Source: Thiofilum sp039797965
GTDB lineage: Bacteria > Pseudomonadota > Gammaproteobacteria > Thiotrichales > Thiotrichaceae
Reading direction: 5' to 3'
DNA: 64,000 nucleotides
NCBI GenBank assembly: GCA_039797965.1
Contig: JBDKGX010000002.1
Location: 1-64,000, forward strand
Part shown: positions 35,958-45,306 of the stretch, piece after piece
Numbering within the stretch: the first letter of the stretch is position 1
How the letters are laid out: each line of letters opens with the position of its first letter
Position numbers and translations under genes: made by a program
Notes under the pieces: model-generated
The model's database searches: none
Told to the model about the DNA's origin: nothing
What the model saw: the letters and a program-made list of their open reading frames with translations, nothing else

Positions 35958-36929
35958 TTATTTCAGTACAAGTACTTGACCAGGTTTGATGGCATAGTCA
36001 GGACTTTGTAAGCCGTTTAACTTAATAATATCCTTCCAATAAACACCAGTATTACGCATTACTTGGAATACAGTGTCGCCTTTTTGTACAGCATAACTAT
36101 TACCACCTGAATAACCCGTAGTAGAAGCAGTCACACCCGGATTTTTCAGGGAGTTAACGCTGTAATCATTATAGTTACTAGAAACAGCATTATTAGTGTT
36201 GCCTACGCTGTAATCATAAGCGTAGTTAGTAGGATTAGGCTGGGCTTTAGGTTTGCTGTAATTATAGTAGTCATTACTATTCGTAGTATTACTGTAAGAA
36301 TAGTAACTATCATTATTGGTAGTCGGGCTAGTACTCGCGGTAGCGTTATAATCTTTTACCCCACTCCCTGTGTAATTGTAATCATATGAATTGCTATTTG
36401 TGTAAGTATCGGTTGCAGCAGGAGTCGTCGAGGTATAGCCATAGTTTGCATCATAATTAGTAGGTGCAGGTACGGGGGTATAACGAGGTGCTGGTGTTGG
36501 ACGATAAGCAGGCGCTGGGGTTGGCGTTGGACGATAAGCAGGCGCTGGGGTTGGGGCAGGACGGTAATTATTAGCAGGTGCTGGATAATAACGCGGTGAT
36601 GGAGCAGGTGCAGGACGATAAGTGGGTGCTGGAGTCGGGCGATAGACAGGACGTACAACCGTAGTATTGGTAGTAGTCACACTCGTATGAACAGGAGCAA
36701 CGTGGGTATGAATAATGCCACTGGCCGGTAAAATATGCGTATGAACTTTGCCACTATGTGAGTGAGTGACAGGCGTATTATTACTTTTAGCGGCGGCGGC
36801 GGTGTAGCTATATACCTTGGGTGTTGGTGTATTAGGTGTCATTACATAGCTATCGCTTTGAGGGGCACAAGCCGCACTCACTATAGCGGCTAATGACAAT
36901 ATAATTGTTGCTTTCATTTGTCTTTTCAT
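35958..36929 (-). CDS. Pro/Tyr/Asn-rich LysM lipoprotein
   Basis: A 323-residue envelope protein with a lipobox (SLAAIVSAAC, lipidated Cys21), a His cluster (THSHSGKVHTH, then IIHTHVAPVH at about 56-82), a Pro-rich repeat zone (YRPTPAP/YRPAPTP, about 93-155), a Tyr/Asn/Ser-rich linker, and a C-terminal LysM domain (YAVQKGDTVFQVMRN, IKPGQVLVLK) that should bind peptidoglycan. It follows surE-pcm on the same strand, the position of nlpD in many gammaproteobacteria, but has no M23/LytM peptidase domain. The His cluster could bind metal. rpoS does not follow. Confidence 0.8.
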   Translation of the reverse strand: MKRQMKATIILSLAAIVSAACAPQSDSYVMTPNTPTPKVYSYTAAAAKSNNTPVTHSHSGKVHTHILPASGIIHTHVAPVHTSVTTTNTTVVRPVYRPTPAPTYRPAPAPSPRYYPAPANNYRPAPTPAPAYRPTPTPAPAYRPTPAPRYTPVPAPTNYDANYGYTSTTPAATDTYTNSNSYDYNYTGSGVKDYNATASTSPTTNNDSYYSYSNTTNSNDYYNYSKPKAQPNPTNYAYDYSVGNTNNAVSSNYNDYSVNSLKNPGVTASTTGYSGGNSYAVQKGDTVFQVMRNTGVYWKDIIKLNGLQSPDYAIKPGQVLVLK

Positions 36930-37332
36930 GAGTTACACCTGTAATAGTAAGATCAAAGAATGGCGACTACAGCAAAGATTGATCGACACCTATTAAACCA
37001 ATAGGTGTGGTGTTAACTCTTTAATCATGACTAGTAAAAAAGCCTTAGTCATTTCATCGGTAAATACACCAACCGCTTTACACGATTTTTAATCAAAAAC
37101 CCGCTTATTAATCGCCCATCAAGCTTTAATTGCTCAGAGCCTGATAATGTCTGCTCTAAGCGTTTGAATCAAGTACTGCCTTATTAGGATTTATTCAGAT
37201 ACTGTAAATGCAGCATTAATCTTTAAAAGATGCTGATCTACCATAGCGAGCTGAAACTAGCCTGAATTAATCCTAAGTACTTTAGCCTTAAGGCACTGCA
37301 ATGTCGGAAAAGTTCGATGAATAATAGGTACT
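36930..37332. other. Spacer between LysM gene and pcm
   Basis: No gene seen. It contains two hairpins on the way: ACACCTATT / AATAGGTGT (36986-37008, 5-base loop) and a weaker ATGACTA/TAGTCAT near 37026. These may separate the pcm transcript from the LysM gene, so the two need not be one operon. Confidence 0.5.
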
Positions 37333-38016
37333 TTAAGTACGGGGCGTATCTTGAACTAAGGGTACAAATTGTACAGGCTCGGTAGTTTTTATATCGTATT
37401 GATTATCAGGTAAGCGAGTAATAATTTGTAAATATTGGGGTAAACCCTGTGCGCCCACCGGAATTATTAATTGTCCCCCTTCGACTAATTGCTCTAATAA
37501 AGAGGGAGGGACTTGCTCTGGTGCAGCGGTTGCAACAATCGCATCAAAAGGCGCTTCTTTTGCTAATCCCCAAGTACCATCACTTAAAAAGGTGCGAATG
37601 TTACGGTAACCGAGTTCACGTAATAGTTTATGAGTACTTTCATATAAAGGTTTTATGCGCTCTACGGTATAAAGCTCTTTAACAAAAGGAGCAAGTACGG
37701 CTGCCTGATAACCTGAGCCTGTACCTATTTCTAGTACTTTAGTTAAAGGGTGTGCTGATTTTAAAATCAGCTCCGTCATACGCGCTACAATATAAGGCTG
37801 GGAAATAGTCTGACCATAACCAATAGGCAGGGCGGTATTTTCATAAGCTCGAATCGATAAAGCCTCATCAACAAATAAATGTCGAGGTACTTTACTCATT
37901 ATATGAAGTACTGCCTCATCAGTAATTCCTTTAGTACGTAATAATTGTACTAAACGATCACGGGTACGCTGTGAGGTCATACCACTGCCTTTAACATCGA
38001 GATTACGATTGTACAT
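37333..38016 (-). CDS. pcm: Protein-L-isoaspartate O-methyltransferase
   Basis: Repairs isoaspartyl residues in aged proteins by SAM-dependent methylation. The 227-residue product has the signature TALPIGYGQTISQPYIVARM, motif I VLEIGTGSGYQAAVLA, YTVERI, and the GGQLIIPVG strand. ATG 38016 follows GGGAG; an internal ATG (MTSQRTRDRL) 12 residues in matches the usual family start and is an alternative. It lies 18 bp after surE, as in many proteobacteria. Confidence 0.95.
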   Translation of the reverse strand: MYNRNLDVKGSGMTSQRTRDRLVQLLRTKGITDEAVLHIMSKVPRHLFVDEALSIRAYENTALPIGYGQTISQPYIVARMTELILKSAHPLTKVLEIGTGSGYQAAVLAPFVKELYTVERIKPLYESTHKLLRELGYRNIRTFLSDGTWGLAKEAPFDAIVATAAPEQVPPSLLEQLVEGGQLIIPVGAQGLPQYLQIITRLPDNQYDIKTTEPVQFVPLVQDTPRT

Positions 38017-38034
38017 GCTCCCTCCGTGAGCTAG

Positions 38035-38775
38035 TTATGCTTTTAACCATTGATGAGTAGCCTCTAAAATCCTATGCCGTGTTAAATCACTATGCAAAGG
38101 TGTTATGGATATATAACCATTACGCACCGCATAAAAATCCGTACCTTCGCCCGCATCTTGCTCTTTACCGGGAGGGCCAATCCAGTAAATATCACGACCT
38201 CGTGGGTCTTGAGCTTTAATCACTGGCTCGGCACGATGGCGTTGCCCTAAACGGGTCACTTGAAAACCTTTAATTTGTTCCCATGGTAAATCAGGCACAT
38301 TGACATTTAAAATCATACTACCCTCTGGGTAGTCCGGTATTTTAGGTAATAGTTCTAATATCGCCTTGACGGCGGTTTCAAAATATTGAGGACGATGATG
38401 GGCAATAGAAACGGCAATAGCGGGATAGCCGAGGTAGCGTCCTTCCATGGCGGCAGCTACTGTGCCAGAGTACAACACGTCATCTCCCAGATTTTCACCC
38501 GCATTAATACCGGAAATCACAATGTCAGGCGGAACAGTATATAATCCCGTTAACGCTAAATGTACACAGTCGGTAGGCGTACCATTTAAACTATAAAAAT
38601 CTGTACCTTGCGATTGTAGCCTTAATGGATTTTCTAAGGTGAGTGAATTACTAGCACCACTGCGATCACGGTCAGGTGCAACGGTGATGACATGGTGGGA
38701 GAGTAGGAGAGCATTGCGCAGCAAATTAATACCAGGTGCTAAAAAGCCATCGTCATTACTTAGTAGAATATTCAT
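38035..38775 (-). CDS. surE: 5'/3'-nucleotidase SurE
   Basis: Survival-associated nucleotidase removing phosphate from nucleoside monophosphates. The 246-residue protein begins with the diagnostic MNILLSNDDGFLAPGI (metal-binding Asp-Asp), followed by VAPDRDRSGASNSLT, SLNGTPTDCVHLAL, VISGINAGENLGDDVLYSGTV (Asn and Ser of the site). Operon with pcm is likely. It is divergent from the Smr-domain gene, with a short spacer of 68 bp that must hold both promoters. Confidence 0.95.
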   Translation of the reverse strand: MNILLSNDDGFLAPGINLLRNALLLSHHVITVAPDRDRSGASNSLTLENPLRLQSQGTDFYSLNGTPTDCVHLALTGLYTVPPDIVISGINAGENLGDDVLYSGTVAAAMEGRYLGYPAIAVSIAHHRPQYFETAVKAILELLPKIPDYPEGSMILNVNVPDLPWEQIKGFQVTRLGQRHRAEPVIKAQDPRGRDIYWIGPPGKEQDAGEGTDFYAVRNGYISITPLHSDLTRHRILEATHQWLKA

Positions 38776-38843
38776 AGTATGAGTAGTGTTTTATTAATGT
38801 TTGTAGGGGCGCTAACGCCTTTTAGTAGTCGGGGAGTCGTCGT

Positions 38844-39401
38844 ATGTTGCCATTAAAACCCAAACCCCAGCCCGATGGCGCTGATGAAATAGCCCTGTTT
38901 CGCGAGTGGGTTAAAGACGTTACTCCATTACGTGTAACTAATCACGTCGTGCATTATACAAAAAAGCCTAAACCCATACCGATGAAATCTATTGAAGATG
39001 AAAAACAAGTACTCATCGATATGTTTTCAGACGAATATGATCCCAGTGATATGCAGCCCGGTGATGTATTGAGTTATTGTCGGGCAGGGATTCAACAACG
39101 GGTATTTTTAAAATTAAAACGGGGCGGTTATCGGGTCGCGAGTGAAATTGATCTGCATGGATTTAATGTTGATCAAGCTCGCCAGTACTTATATTTTTTC
39201 CTGCAAACGGCTCATCCTAGACAAGGCGAATGTGTCAGAGTCATTCATGGGAAAGGCAATCGCTCGCCTAATTCAGGGCCGGTATTAAAAATCAAAATTA
39301 GCCGCTGGCTACACCAACATGACCGAGTACTCGCCTATCATTCAGCCCGCCCCGTGGATGGGGGCACAGGCGCGGTTTATATTTTACTAAAAGCGTTGTG
39401 A
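38844..39401 (+). CDS. Smr-domain protein
   Basis: A 185-residue protein with a C-terminal Smr domain (ASEIDLHGFNVDQARQYL at about 106-125, then VRVIHGKGNRSPNSGPVLK and the GAVYILLKA end). Stand-alone Smr proteins of this type (SmrA/SmrB group) are nicking or RNA-cleaving enzymes, SmrB being a rescue nuclease at collided ribosomes. The N-terminal part (LFREWVKDVTPLRV, KPKPIPMKS) matches the proteobacterial version. The DLHG motif is intact. Divergent from surE. I cannot decide between the SmrA and SmrB subtypes. Confidence 0.85.
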   Translation: MLPLKPKPQPDGADEIALFREWVKDVTPLRVTNHVVHYTKKPKPIPMKSIEDEKQVLIDMFSDEYDPSDMQPGDVLSYCRAGIQQRVFLKLKRGGYRVASEIDLHGFNVDQARQYLYFFLQTAHPRQGECVRVIHGKGNRSPNSGPVLKIKISRWLHQHDRVLAYHSARPVDGGTGAVYILLKAL

Positions 39402-39446
39402 CTGATTAAAAACCTTAGATTTCAGAAGCTTTTAAGCTATCGGTAT

Positions 39447-41141
39447 TTACTGGTGAGCCAATAGCTTGCGAGGGCTGCGTGTTAAACTATAGCCCATTAG
39501 CCCTAATCCACCTAAACCCAATCCCCAGCTCAAACTCGAAATGCCCCACCAGTACATTAATACCCAAGTACTCGGTACTAACATCGCACTAATCACCAAA
39601 GCCCCCCCCGTAATCGCATATAACAAAGTACGTTGCTGATAGTGCATTTGCTGCCGGAGTACTTCTAATTGCTGGGATTCAAATTGTGTAGTGAGTTTTT
39701 GTTGGCTCGCTTGTTGGGCAATCTCAAATAATAGATTCGGCATATACGGCGCATTTTCTAAAAACTGGGGTACATTCGCTTTTAAACCCTTCCATAAAGC
39801 ACGTACACCGACTTGTTCATCCATCCAACGCTGTAAAAACGGTTTTGCGGTTGCCCATAAATCTAAATCGGGATAAAGCTGCCGCCCTAAACCTTCAATA
39901 TTTAATAACGTTTTTTGCAATAGCACTAATTGCGGTTGGACTTGCATATTAAAACGTCGTGCCGTTTGGAAAAGACGCATTAATACGTAACCAAATGAAA
40001 TATCTTTAATCGGTAATTGAAAAATCGGCTCGCAAACGGTACGAATCGCCGCCTCAAATTCATTGACGCGAGTATCTGAGGGTACCCAGCCCGATTCGAC
40101 ATGTAGCTCTGCTACGCGCTTATAATCCCGATTAAAAAATGCATAAAGATTTTCCGCCAAATAACGCTGATCTTCATTAGTCAAAGTACCCACAATTCCA
40201 AAGTCGACAGCAATATAACGGGGGTCATTAGGATCTGTAGTTTCAATGAAAATATTACCGGGGTGCATATCAGCGTGGAAAAAATTATGGCGGAATACTT
40301 GAGTAAAAAAGATTTCTACGCCACGCTCGCCCAAGCGTTTAAAGTTCATATTCAACGCTTTTAAACGCTCAATATCACCAACCGGAACGCCGTAAATTCG
40401 CTCCATGACCATGACATTATCGCGAGTGTATTGCCAATCAATAGCGGGGACATAGAGATCAGAAGAGCCTTCAAAATTGCGTCTTAATTGGCTGGCATTC
40501 GCGGCTTCGCGTTGCATGTCCAGCTCATCGAGAATCGTTTTTTCATATTCTTGGACAATTTCAACCGGACGTAAACGCTTACCTTGACTCCAATAGCGTT
40601 CGACTAAACCAGCGACCAAGTACATCACATCAATGTCTTGCTGAATAGTTTTTAAGAGATTAGGGCGTAGTACTTTGACGACGACTTCTTTACCGTCCCA
40701 CATCGTAGCGGCATGGACTTGTGCCATAGAGGCAGAAGCTAAGGGTGTCATATCAAACGCTTTAAAAATACTATCCAGCGGTTGATTAAACGCTTTTTCA
40801 ATAATCGCCTGAGCCTCAGCACTGGCAAAGGGTGGGACGCGATCCTGTAAGCGACTCAACTCTAGGGCAATGTCATCAGGTAATAAATCGCGGCGAGTAG
40901 AGAGCATTTGCCCAAATTTAATATAAACAGGGCCGAGTTCTTCTAAAGCTTGGCGAATCCGCACTCCCAAGGGGGCTTGCTCTTTTTGCACCCAATTCCA
41001 CGGTAGTAGCTTGTAAATAAAGCTGACGGGGCGCAAAAACGGAATACTAAAAAATAATTCGTCTAAGCCTTGAGTGATAATGACGCGAATAATCGCCCAT
41101 AGACGAATTAAGCGTCTAATACTACGGGTTAGGAAGTTCAC
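39447..41141 (-). CDS. ubiB: Ubiquinone biosynthesis ATPase/kinase UbiB
   Basis: Atypical ADCK-family protein needed for ubiquinone synthesis, membrane-bound. The 564-residue protein has the family KxGQ motif (GPVYIKFGQMLSTRRDLLP), the Ala-rich loop ASASMAQVHAA, EKTILDELDMQREAANA, the metal site FFHADMHPGNIF, VDFGIVGTL, and two C-terminal membrane helices (about 510-555). Its ATG overlaps the ubiJ stop by 4 bases. ubiE, often first in this operon, is not adjacent here. Confidence 0.95.
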   Translation of the reverse strand: MNFLTRSIRRLIRLWAIIRVIITQGLDELFFSIPFLRPVSFIYKLLPWNWVQKEQAPLGVRIRQALEELGPVYIKFGQMLSTRRDLLPDDIALELSRLQDRVPPFASAEAQAIIEKAFNQPLDSIFKAFDMTPLASASMAQVHAATMWDGKEVVVKVLRPNLLKTIQQDIDVMYLVAGLVERYWSQGKRLRPVEIVQEYEKTILDELDMQREAANASQLRRNFEGSSDLYVPAIDWQYTRDNVMVMERIYGVPVGDIERLKALNMNFKRLGERGVEIFFTQVFRHNFFHADMHPGNIFIETTDPNDPRYIAVDFGIVGTLTNEDQRYLAENLYAFFNRDYKRVAELHVESGWVPSDTRVNEFEAAIRTVCEPIFQLPIKDISFGYVLMRLFQTARRFNMQVQPQLVLLQKTLLNIEGLGRQLYPDLDLWATAKPFLQRWMDEQVGVRALWKGLKANVPQFLENAPYMPNLLFEIAQQASQQKLTTQFESQQLEVLRQQMHYQQRTLLYAITGGALVISAMLVPSTWVLMYWWGISSLSWGLGLGGLGLMGYSLTRSPRKLLAHQ

Positions 41142-41752
41142 TCAGTTTCAGCCTTTTTTGCTAGACGTTGAATACGTGCTTCAAGACGGTCAGCATCCGC
41201 TCGTAAAGCATCGACCGAATCTAGGTAATAATTGAGTTCAGCCTCCGCAGCGAGTACTCGGCTTTCTTCTTGTAAGTACTCACGAGTATTGAGGTGCATG
41301 GCTTGCATACTGTCTTTTAACCAACCTTGAGTGGAGCGAGCCGTACTCCCCATTTGGTGAGCTACAATGTCGCCGACGGCATGAGATAAGAGTTCTTCCC
41401 AGTCAATATCAACTGAGCGTAGGACTTCACTAAAACGTTGACCCGTACTTAAGTCCCCCTCCATTTGCACATCAGATTCGAGGAGTACTTTGCTCGCATC
41501 TTCGCTCAAAGCTAAGCGCGACAAAGCCATCGCAGAACCTTTAATAGTGACATCCGGTTCGGCTTGGTAGTCCATGCTAAGGGTAATGCCCGTAGAGGTC
41601 GGGATAAAAAAGAGTTTGATATCCAAACCGGTGATGTGTAGGGCAATAATACGCCCTTGTAAGGCTTGCAAATGGGGTTGGGCGGCGGGGTCTAATCGAA
41701 GCCACGCATTAAAAGCCGCTTCCAGTGCGGCAATGAGAGCTGTAAGTATCAT
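41138..41752 (-). CDS. ubiJ: Ubiquinone biosynthesis accessory factor UbiJ
   Basis: Lipid-carrier-type accessory factor of the ubiquinone complex, 204 residues. It has an SCP2-like domain (LKRLDPAAQ-type start, LFFIPTSTGITLSMDYQAEPDVTIKGSAMALSRLAL in the middle) and a C-terminal coiled coil (VDALRADADRLEARIQRLAKK), as in UbiJ/YigP. The 3' end overlaps ubiB (ATGA at 41138-41141). Assignment rests on domain pattern plus operon context. Confidence 0.9.
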   Translation of the reverse strand: MILTALIAALEAAFNAWLRLDPAAQPHLQALQGRIIALHITGLDIKLFFIPTSTGITLSMDYQAEPDVTIKGSAMALSRLALSEDASKVLLESDVQMEGDLSTGQRFSEVLRSVDIDWEELLSHAVGDIVAHQMGSTARSTQGWLKDSMQAMHLNTREYLQEESRVLAAEAELNYYLDSVDALRADADRLEARIQRLAKKAETE

Positions 41753-41919
41753 AACGCTACATTTAAAAAGGCGGATGCCTTTAGTGTATCACGAATCCAT
41801 CCAGCACCTTTATAAGTACTCACTAAACTCATCAATCCTGTGCAGGATCAGTATCTAATAAACAAAAACGGTGATTTGCGGTACGCTTAAACTTTGCCAA
41901 CCGCCACAGGAGTTCAAAC

Positions 41920-42945
41920 ATGTTATACAGTCCTTATTCTCAGCGTTATGACACCATGTTGTATCGGCGCTGTGGGCGTAGTGGTTTGAAATTGCCAGCG
42001 ATTTCATTAGGTTTATGGCATAACTTTGGTACGAATAGCACGCCTGATAATGCGCGTTATATCGTGCGTCGTGCTTTTGATTTAGGTATTACCCATTTTG
42101 ATTTAGCCAATAATTATGGTCCTCCTCCTGGAGCAGCTGAGCGTTTATTTGGTTCGTTTTTACGCCAAGATTTAGCGCCTTATCGTGATGAACTGATTAT
42201 TTCTACTAAGGCAGGTTATGACATGTGGGCTGGGCCTTATGGTCAGGGTGGCTCACGTAAGTACTTGTTATCTAGTCTTGATCAAAGCCTCAAACGGATG
42301 GGCTTAGAGTACGTTGATATTTTTTATTCGCACCGTTTTGATCCTGAAACGCCCATTGAGGAAACGATGATGGCACTCGATACGGCAGTGCGGCAGGGTA
42401 AAGCCCTATATGTGGGGATTTCCTCCTACTCACCTAGCAAAACTCATGAAGCGGCTAAAATATTGAAAGAGCTAGGTACACCCTGCTTGATCCATCAACC
42501 GTCTTATTCCTTGCTCAATCGTTGGATTGAAAAAGAACTCCTGAGTACTTTAGAGGAGGAAGGCATGGGCTGTATTGCCTTCTCACCGTTAGCTCAGGGG
42601 TTACTCACTAATAAGTACTTAAAAGGTGTTCCCTCAGGCTCTCGTGCCACTCAAAACACGTCATTCCTAACCGAGTTTTTAAGTGAACGTAATTTGGGCA
42701 TGGTGCAAGCGCTCAATCAAATCGCTCAAGCGCGTGGTCAATCCTTGGCACAAATGTCATTGGCGTGGGCATTACGAGATCGGCGCATTACTTCAGTATT
42801 GGTAGGCGCTAGTAGTGTGAGTCAATTAGATGAAAATGTGGCAGCACTGAATCATTTAGTATTTGAAGCTGAAGTACTGCAGGCGATTGAGCAGATTGTG
42901 CAAGATGGTGGGATTAATTTGTGGGCGCAATCGAGTAGTTTTTAA
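41920..42945 (+). CDS. yghZ: Aldo/keto reductase, YghZ type
   Basis: NADPH-dependent reductase of the group acting on L-glyceraldehyde 3-phosphate and methylglyoxal. The 341-residue protein has MLYRRCGRSGLKLPAISLGLWHNFG at the start, catalytic Asp/Tyr in FDLANNYGPPPG, Lys in ISTKAGYDMW, His in FYSHRFD, and the cofactor end SVLVGASSVSQLDEN. AGGAG lies 7 bases before ATG 41920. It is divergent from ubiJ and monocistronic. A detoxification role is the usual interpretation. Confidence 0.9.
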   Translation: MLYSPYSQRYDTMLYRRCGRSGLKLPAISLGLWHNFGTNSTPDNARYIVRRAFDLGITHFDLANNYGPPPGAAERLFGSFLRQDLAPYRDELIISTKAGYDMWAGPYGQGGSRKYLLSSLDQSLKRMGLEYVDIFYSHRFDPETPIEETMMALDTAVRQGKALYVGISSYSPSKTHEAAKILKELGTPCLIHQPSYSLLNRWIEKELLSTLEEEGMGCIAFSPLAQGLLTNKYLKGVPSGSRATQNTSFLTEFLSERNLGMVQALNQIAQARGQSLAQMSLAWALRDRRITSVLVGASSVSQLDENVAALNHLVFEAEVLQAIEQIVQDGGINLWAQSSSF

Positions 42946-42995
42946 CTCTATTGAAAGGTAGGGGTGTCATTAGACTTGCCCCTACTACGTACTGC

Positions 42996-43262
42996 TTAAA
43001 CAGGCTTATACCCATCTACCTGTGAAGCACCCTCACCGAAGAAAAACTTTTCCATTTCTTCTTCTAAAAATTTGCGGTCGCGGGGATTAATCGGGCTTAG
43101 GCGATATTCGTTTAAGAGCATTGTTTGTTGGCGTAGCCATTTTTGCCATGCTTCTTTGGAAACATTTTCAAACACACGTTGACCTAATGCCCCAGGATAA
43201 GTCGGGCGCTCTAAACCTTCGGCTTCTTGTTTGAGTAGTACACAATTAACCATGCGTGTCAT
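42996..43262 (-). CDS. yggX: Fe(II)-trafficking / oxidative protection protein YggX
   Basis: An 88-residue protein protecting iron-sulfur clusters. The family pattern MTRMVNCVLLKQEAEGLERPTYPG (Cys7), GQRVFENVSKEAWQKWLRQQTMLLNEYRL and the C-terminal MEKFFFGEG are clear. Its ATG overlaps the mutY stop by four bases (43259-43262). The mutY-yggX pair is a conserved gammaproteobacterial arrangement, and MutY itself carries an iron-sulfur cluster. Confidence 0.95.
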   Translation of the reverse strand: MTRMVNCVLLKQEAEGLERPTYPGALGQRVFENVSKEAWQKWLRQQTMLLNEYRLSPINPRDRKFLEEEMEKFFFGEGASQVDGYKPV

Positions 43263-44323
43263 GGCTGCTCCTTATGCAATTGATGGAGTATAAAGGAGGC
43301 GGCACTAGACAGACCGCCCTGAAAATCTTGAGCGCTGTTATACCAAACTGTGCTGTTGTCTGCCATTACCCTCGCAGGTTCTGCCTGTAAATCCAATACT
43401 ATGGGATACAGGGTAAGGCTGTAATGCGAAAAACCATGTTCAAAGTTTTTGAGTTTCAAAGTACTTTCACTGGCGCCTAAATTACGGCCCCAATCTGTTA
43501 ACTGCTCATAACTCTCAAACTCAAACCAACTCCATAATCCACCCCAAATCCCAGTAGGCGGGCGTTTTTGTAGGAGTACTTCATTTTTAGAGTTACGCAC
43601 AATCGCCATCCAACGATTTTTATGCGGCAAGTCTTTCGCGGGTTTGGGTGCGGGGTAGTCTTGGGGGTGTCCGGTTTTTAGGGCGGCACAATCTTGATGA
43701 ATCGGGCACATTAAGCACAATGGTTTGCTACGTGTACACAGCGTTGCACCCATATCCATCATCGCTTGGGTATACTCAGCATTACGATGATCAGGAACAT
43801 GTTGCTCGGCGTATTGCCACAGTTTTTTTTGATTCGCGGGAGTACCTGACCAACCTTCCAAAGCATGAAACCGCGCCAACACTCGTTTCACATTACCGTC
43901 TAAAATCGGATGTTTTTGCCCCATACTCAAACTTAAAATCGCTCCAGCAGTGGAACGCCCAATACCTGATAAAGATTCGACTTGCTCAAGTGCCGTGGGA
44001 AATTGCCCCTGATATTGATCACGAATGATTTGAGCGGTTTTGTGTAGATTACGTGCTCGTGTGTAATAGCCTAAACCCTGCCAGTGCTTAAGTACTTGAT
44101 CATCGCTAGCATTGGCTAAAGTAATGACATCAGGAAACGACTCCATAAAACGTTGGTAATAAGGGATCACGGTAGCCACTTGGGTTTGTTGCAACATGAT
44201 TTCCGACACCCATACTCGATAGGGTGTAGGGTTTATTTGCCACGGTAAATCTTTGCGTCCATAGCGTTCAAACCAAGTTAAAACACGTTCAGCCAGTGGG
44301 GGCAGAGTAGGGGAAGTACTCAC
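43259..44323 (-). CDS. mutY: A/G-specific adenine glycosylase MutY
   Basis: Removes adenine mispaired with 8-oxoguanine. The 354-residue protein has the N-terminal helix-hairpin-helix glycosylase (RKDLPWQINPTPYRVWVSE, IMLQQTQVATVIPYYQRF with catalytic Glu, VESLSGIGRSTAGAILS with HhH and Asp region), an iron-sulfur loop CTRSKPLCLMCPIHQDC, and a C-terminal Nudix-like recognition domain (ENEV-type, LLQKRPPTGIWGGLWSW). Complete, and cotranscribed with yggX. Confidence 0.96.
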   Translation of the reverse strand: MSTSPTLPPLAERVLTWFERYGRKDLPWQINPTPYRVWVSEIMLQQTQVATVIPYYQRFMESFPDVITLANASDDQVLKHWQGLGYYTRARNLHKTAQIIRDQYQGQFPTALEQVESLSGIGRSTAGAILSLSMGQKHPILDGNVKRVLARFHALEGWSGTPANQKKLWQYAEQHVPDHRNAEYTQAMMDMGATLCTRSKPLCLMCPIHQDCAALKTGHPQDYPAPKPAKDLPHKNRWMAIVRNSKNEVLLQKRPPTGIWGGLWSWFEFESYEQLTDWGRNLGASESTLKLKNFEHGFSHYSLTLYPIVLDLQAEPARVMADNSTVWYNSAQDFQGGLSSAASFILHQLHKEQP

Positions 44324-44559
44324 TTAATAACCTTGAGTCAATCACAGAGTGCTTAGTATAAAAGGGTTGATTTTTTAGAGCTATTTGACCTGAGTTGTTT
44401 AAGTTTTACCGAGTGTTGGACTAATTTTAATGGCGCACCAATTAGCCATCTATCCTAATTAACTAACCTTTTATCTAAGTACTTGCCATTCATGCTCCTA
44501 AATTTTCGTGTCTGTCATACCCTAGCCATCATTAGTGATAATAAAAAAGGAATCTGGAT

Positions 44560-45153
44560 ATGAACCAAGCATTACGTGATCAATTATTAGCAATGAAACA
44601 ACAAGTGGATAATGCTTCTTATGAAGGAGAGGCTCTGGAGCCTTTGGATGTTAACTATTCTACTAAAATGCGTTCCATTCATGGTAATAATGCTCGTCGC
44701 CTGAATGACATTATTGACGAGTTAGACAGTTGGCCTACCGTAGCAATAGTGGGGGAGGAAGGGGCTTATGCCGCGTGGTCGATTGCCCAATATGCTAGTG
44801 AATGGCCTGCACTACAACGTAAGTTTTTAGCCGTACTTAATGTTGCAGCGGCGCGAGGTGAGGTAACTCAACGCCAATTAGCTTTTCTTTTAGATCGAGT
44901 GCGTTTTAATCAAGGTCAGCCTCAATTTTATGGCACGTTTTTAGATTGGGATGCTGCTGGTGAACTCAGTGCTGACATCGAGCAAATAGAAATGCTAGAG
45001 GAGCGCCGCAAAGCTGTGGGTTTGCCTGCTTATGAATTTACCCGCCAGCGCCAAAAAGAGGAAATTAGCAAAGTGGGGGGGCGAGCCCCTTATGATTGGC
45101 AGGCTTATAAATCAGCACAACAACAGTGGGCGCAAAAACTAGGGTGGCGCTAA
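44560..45153 (+). CDS. DUF6624-like hypothetical protein
   Basis: A 197-residue soluble protein, mostly helical. The segment WPTVAIVGEEGAYAAWSIAQYASEWPALQRKFL followed by VAAARGEVTQRQLAFLLDRVRFNQGQPQFYGTF is the pattern of DUF6624 proteins, whose function I do not know. It has no signal peptide. AAGGAAT lies before ATG 44560. It is flanked by divergent mutY and a Sel1 protein, with no operon partners. Confidence 0.7.
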   Translation: MNQALRDQLLAMKQQVDNASYEGEALEPLDVNYSTKMRSIHGNNARRLNDIIDELDSWPTVAIVGEEGAYAAWSIAQYASEWPALQRKFLAVLNVAAARGEVTQRQLAFLLDRVRFNQGQPQFYGTFLDWDAAGELSADIEQIEMLEERRKAVGLPAYEFTRQRQKEEISKVGGRAPYDWQAYKSAQQQWAQKLGWR

Positions 45154-45306
45154 TGAAGGCAGTACATTGCATTGCCTAGATGATTTAACAATAATGCTGG
45201 GGCACACTGTGTCGCCCCAGCACAGTGGTTTTTGGGGAGTACTTAACTCTGATCAGGTAAGGTCAGATTAAGCGTGGTTTTTAATTTCTTTTGGCAAGGG
45301 ATTGGT

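Noticed and set aside
36356..36658. Minus-strand 100-residue ORF within the LysM lipoprotein gene
   Set aside because: Alternative frame of the Pro/Arg/Tyr repeats; low-complexity shadow.
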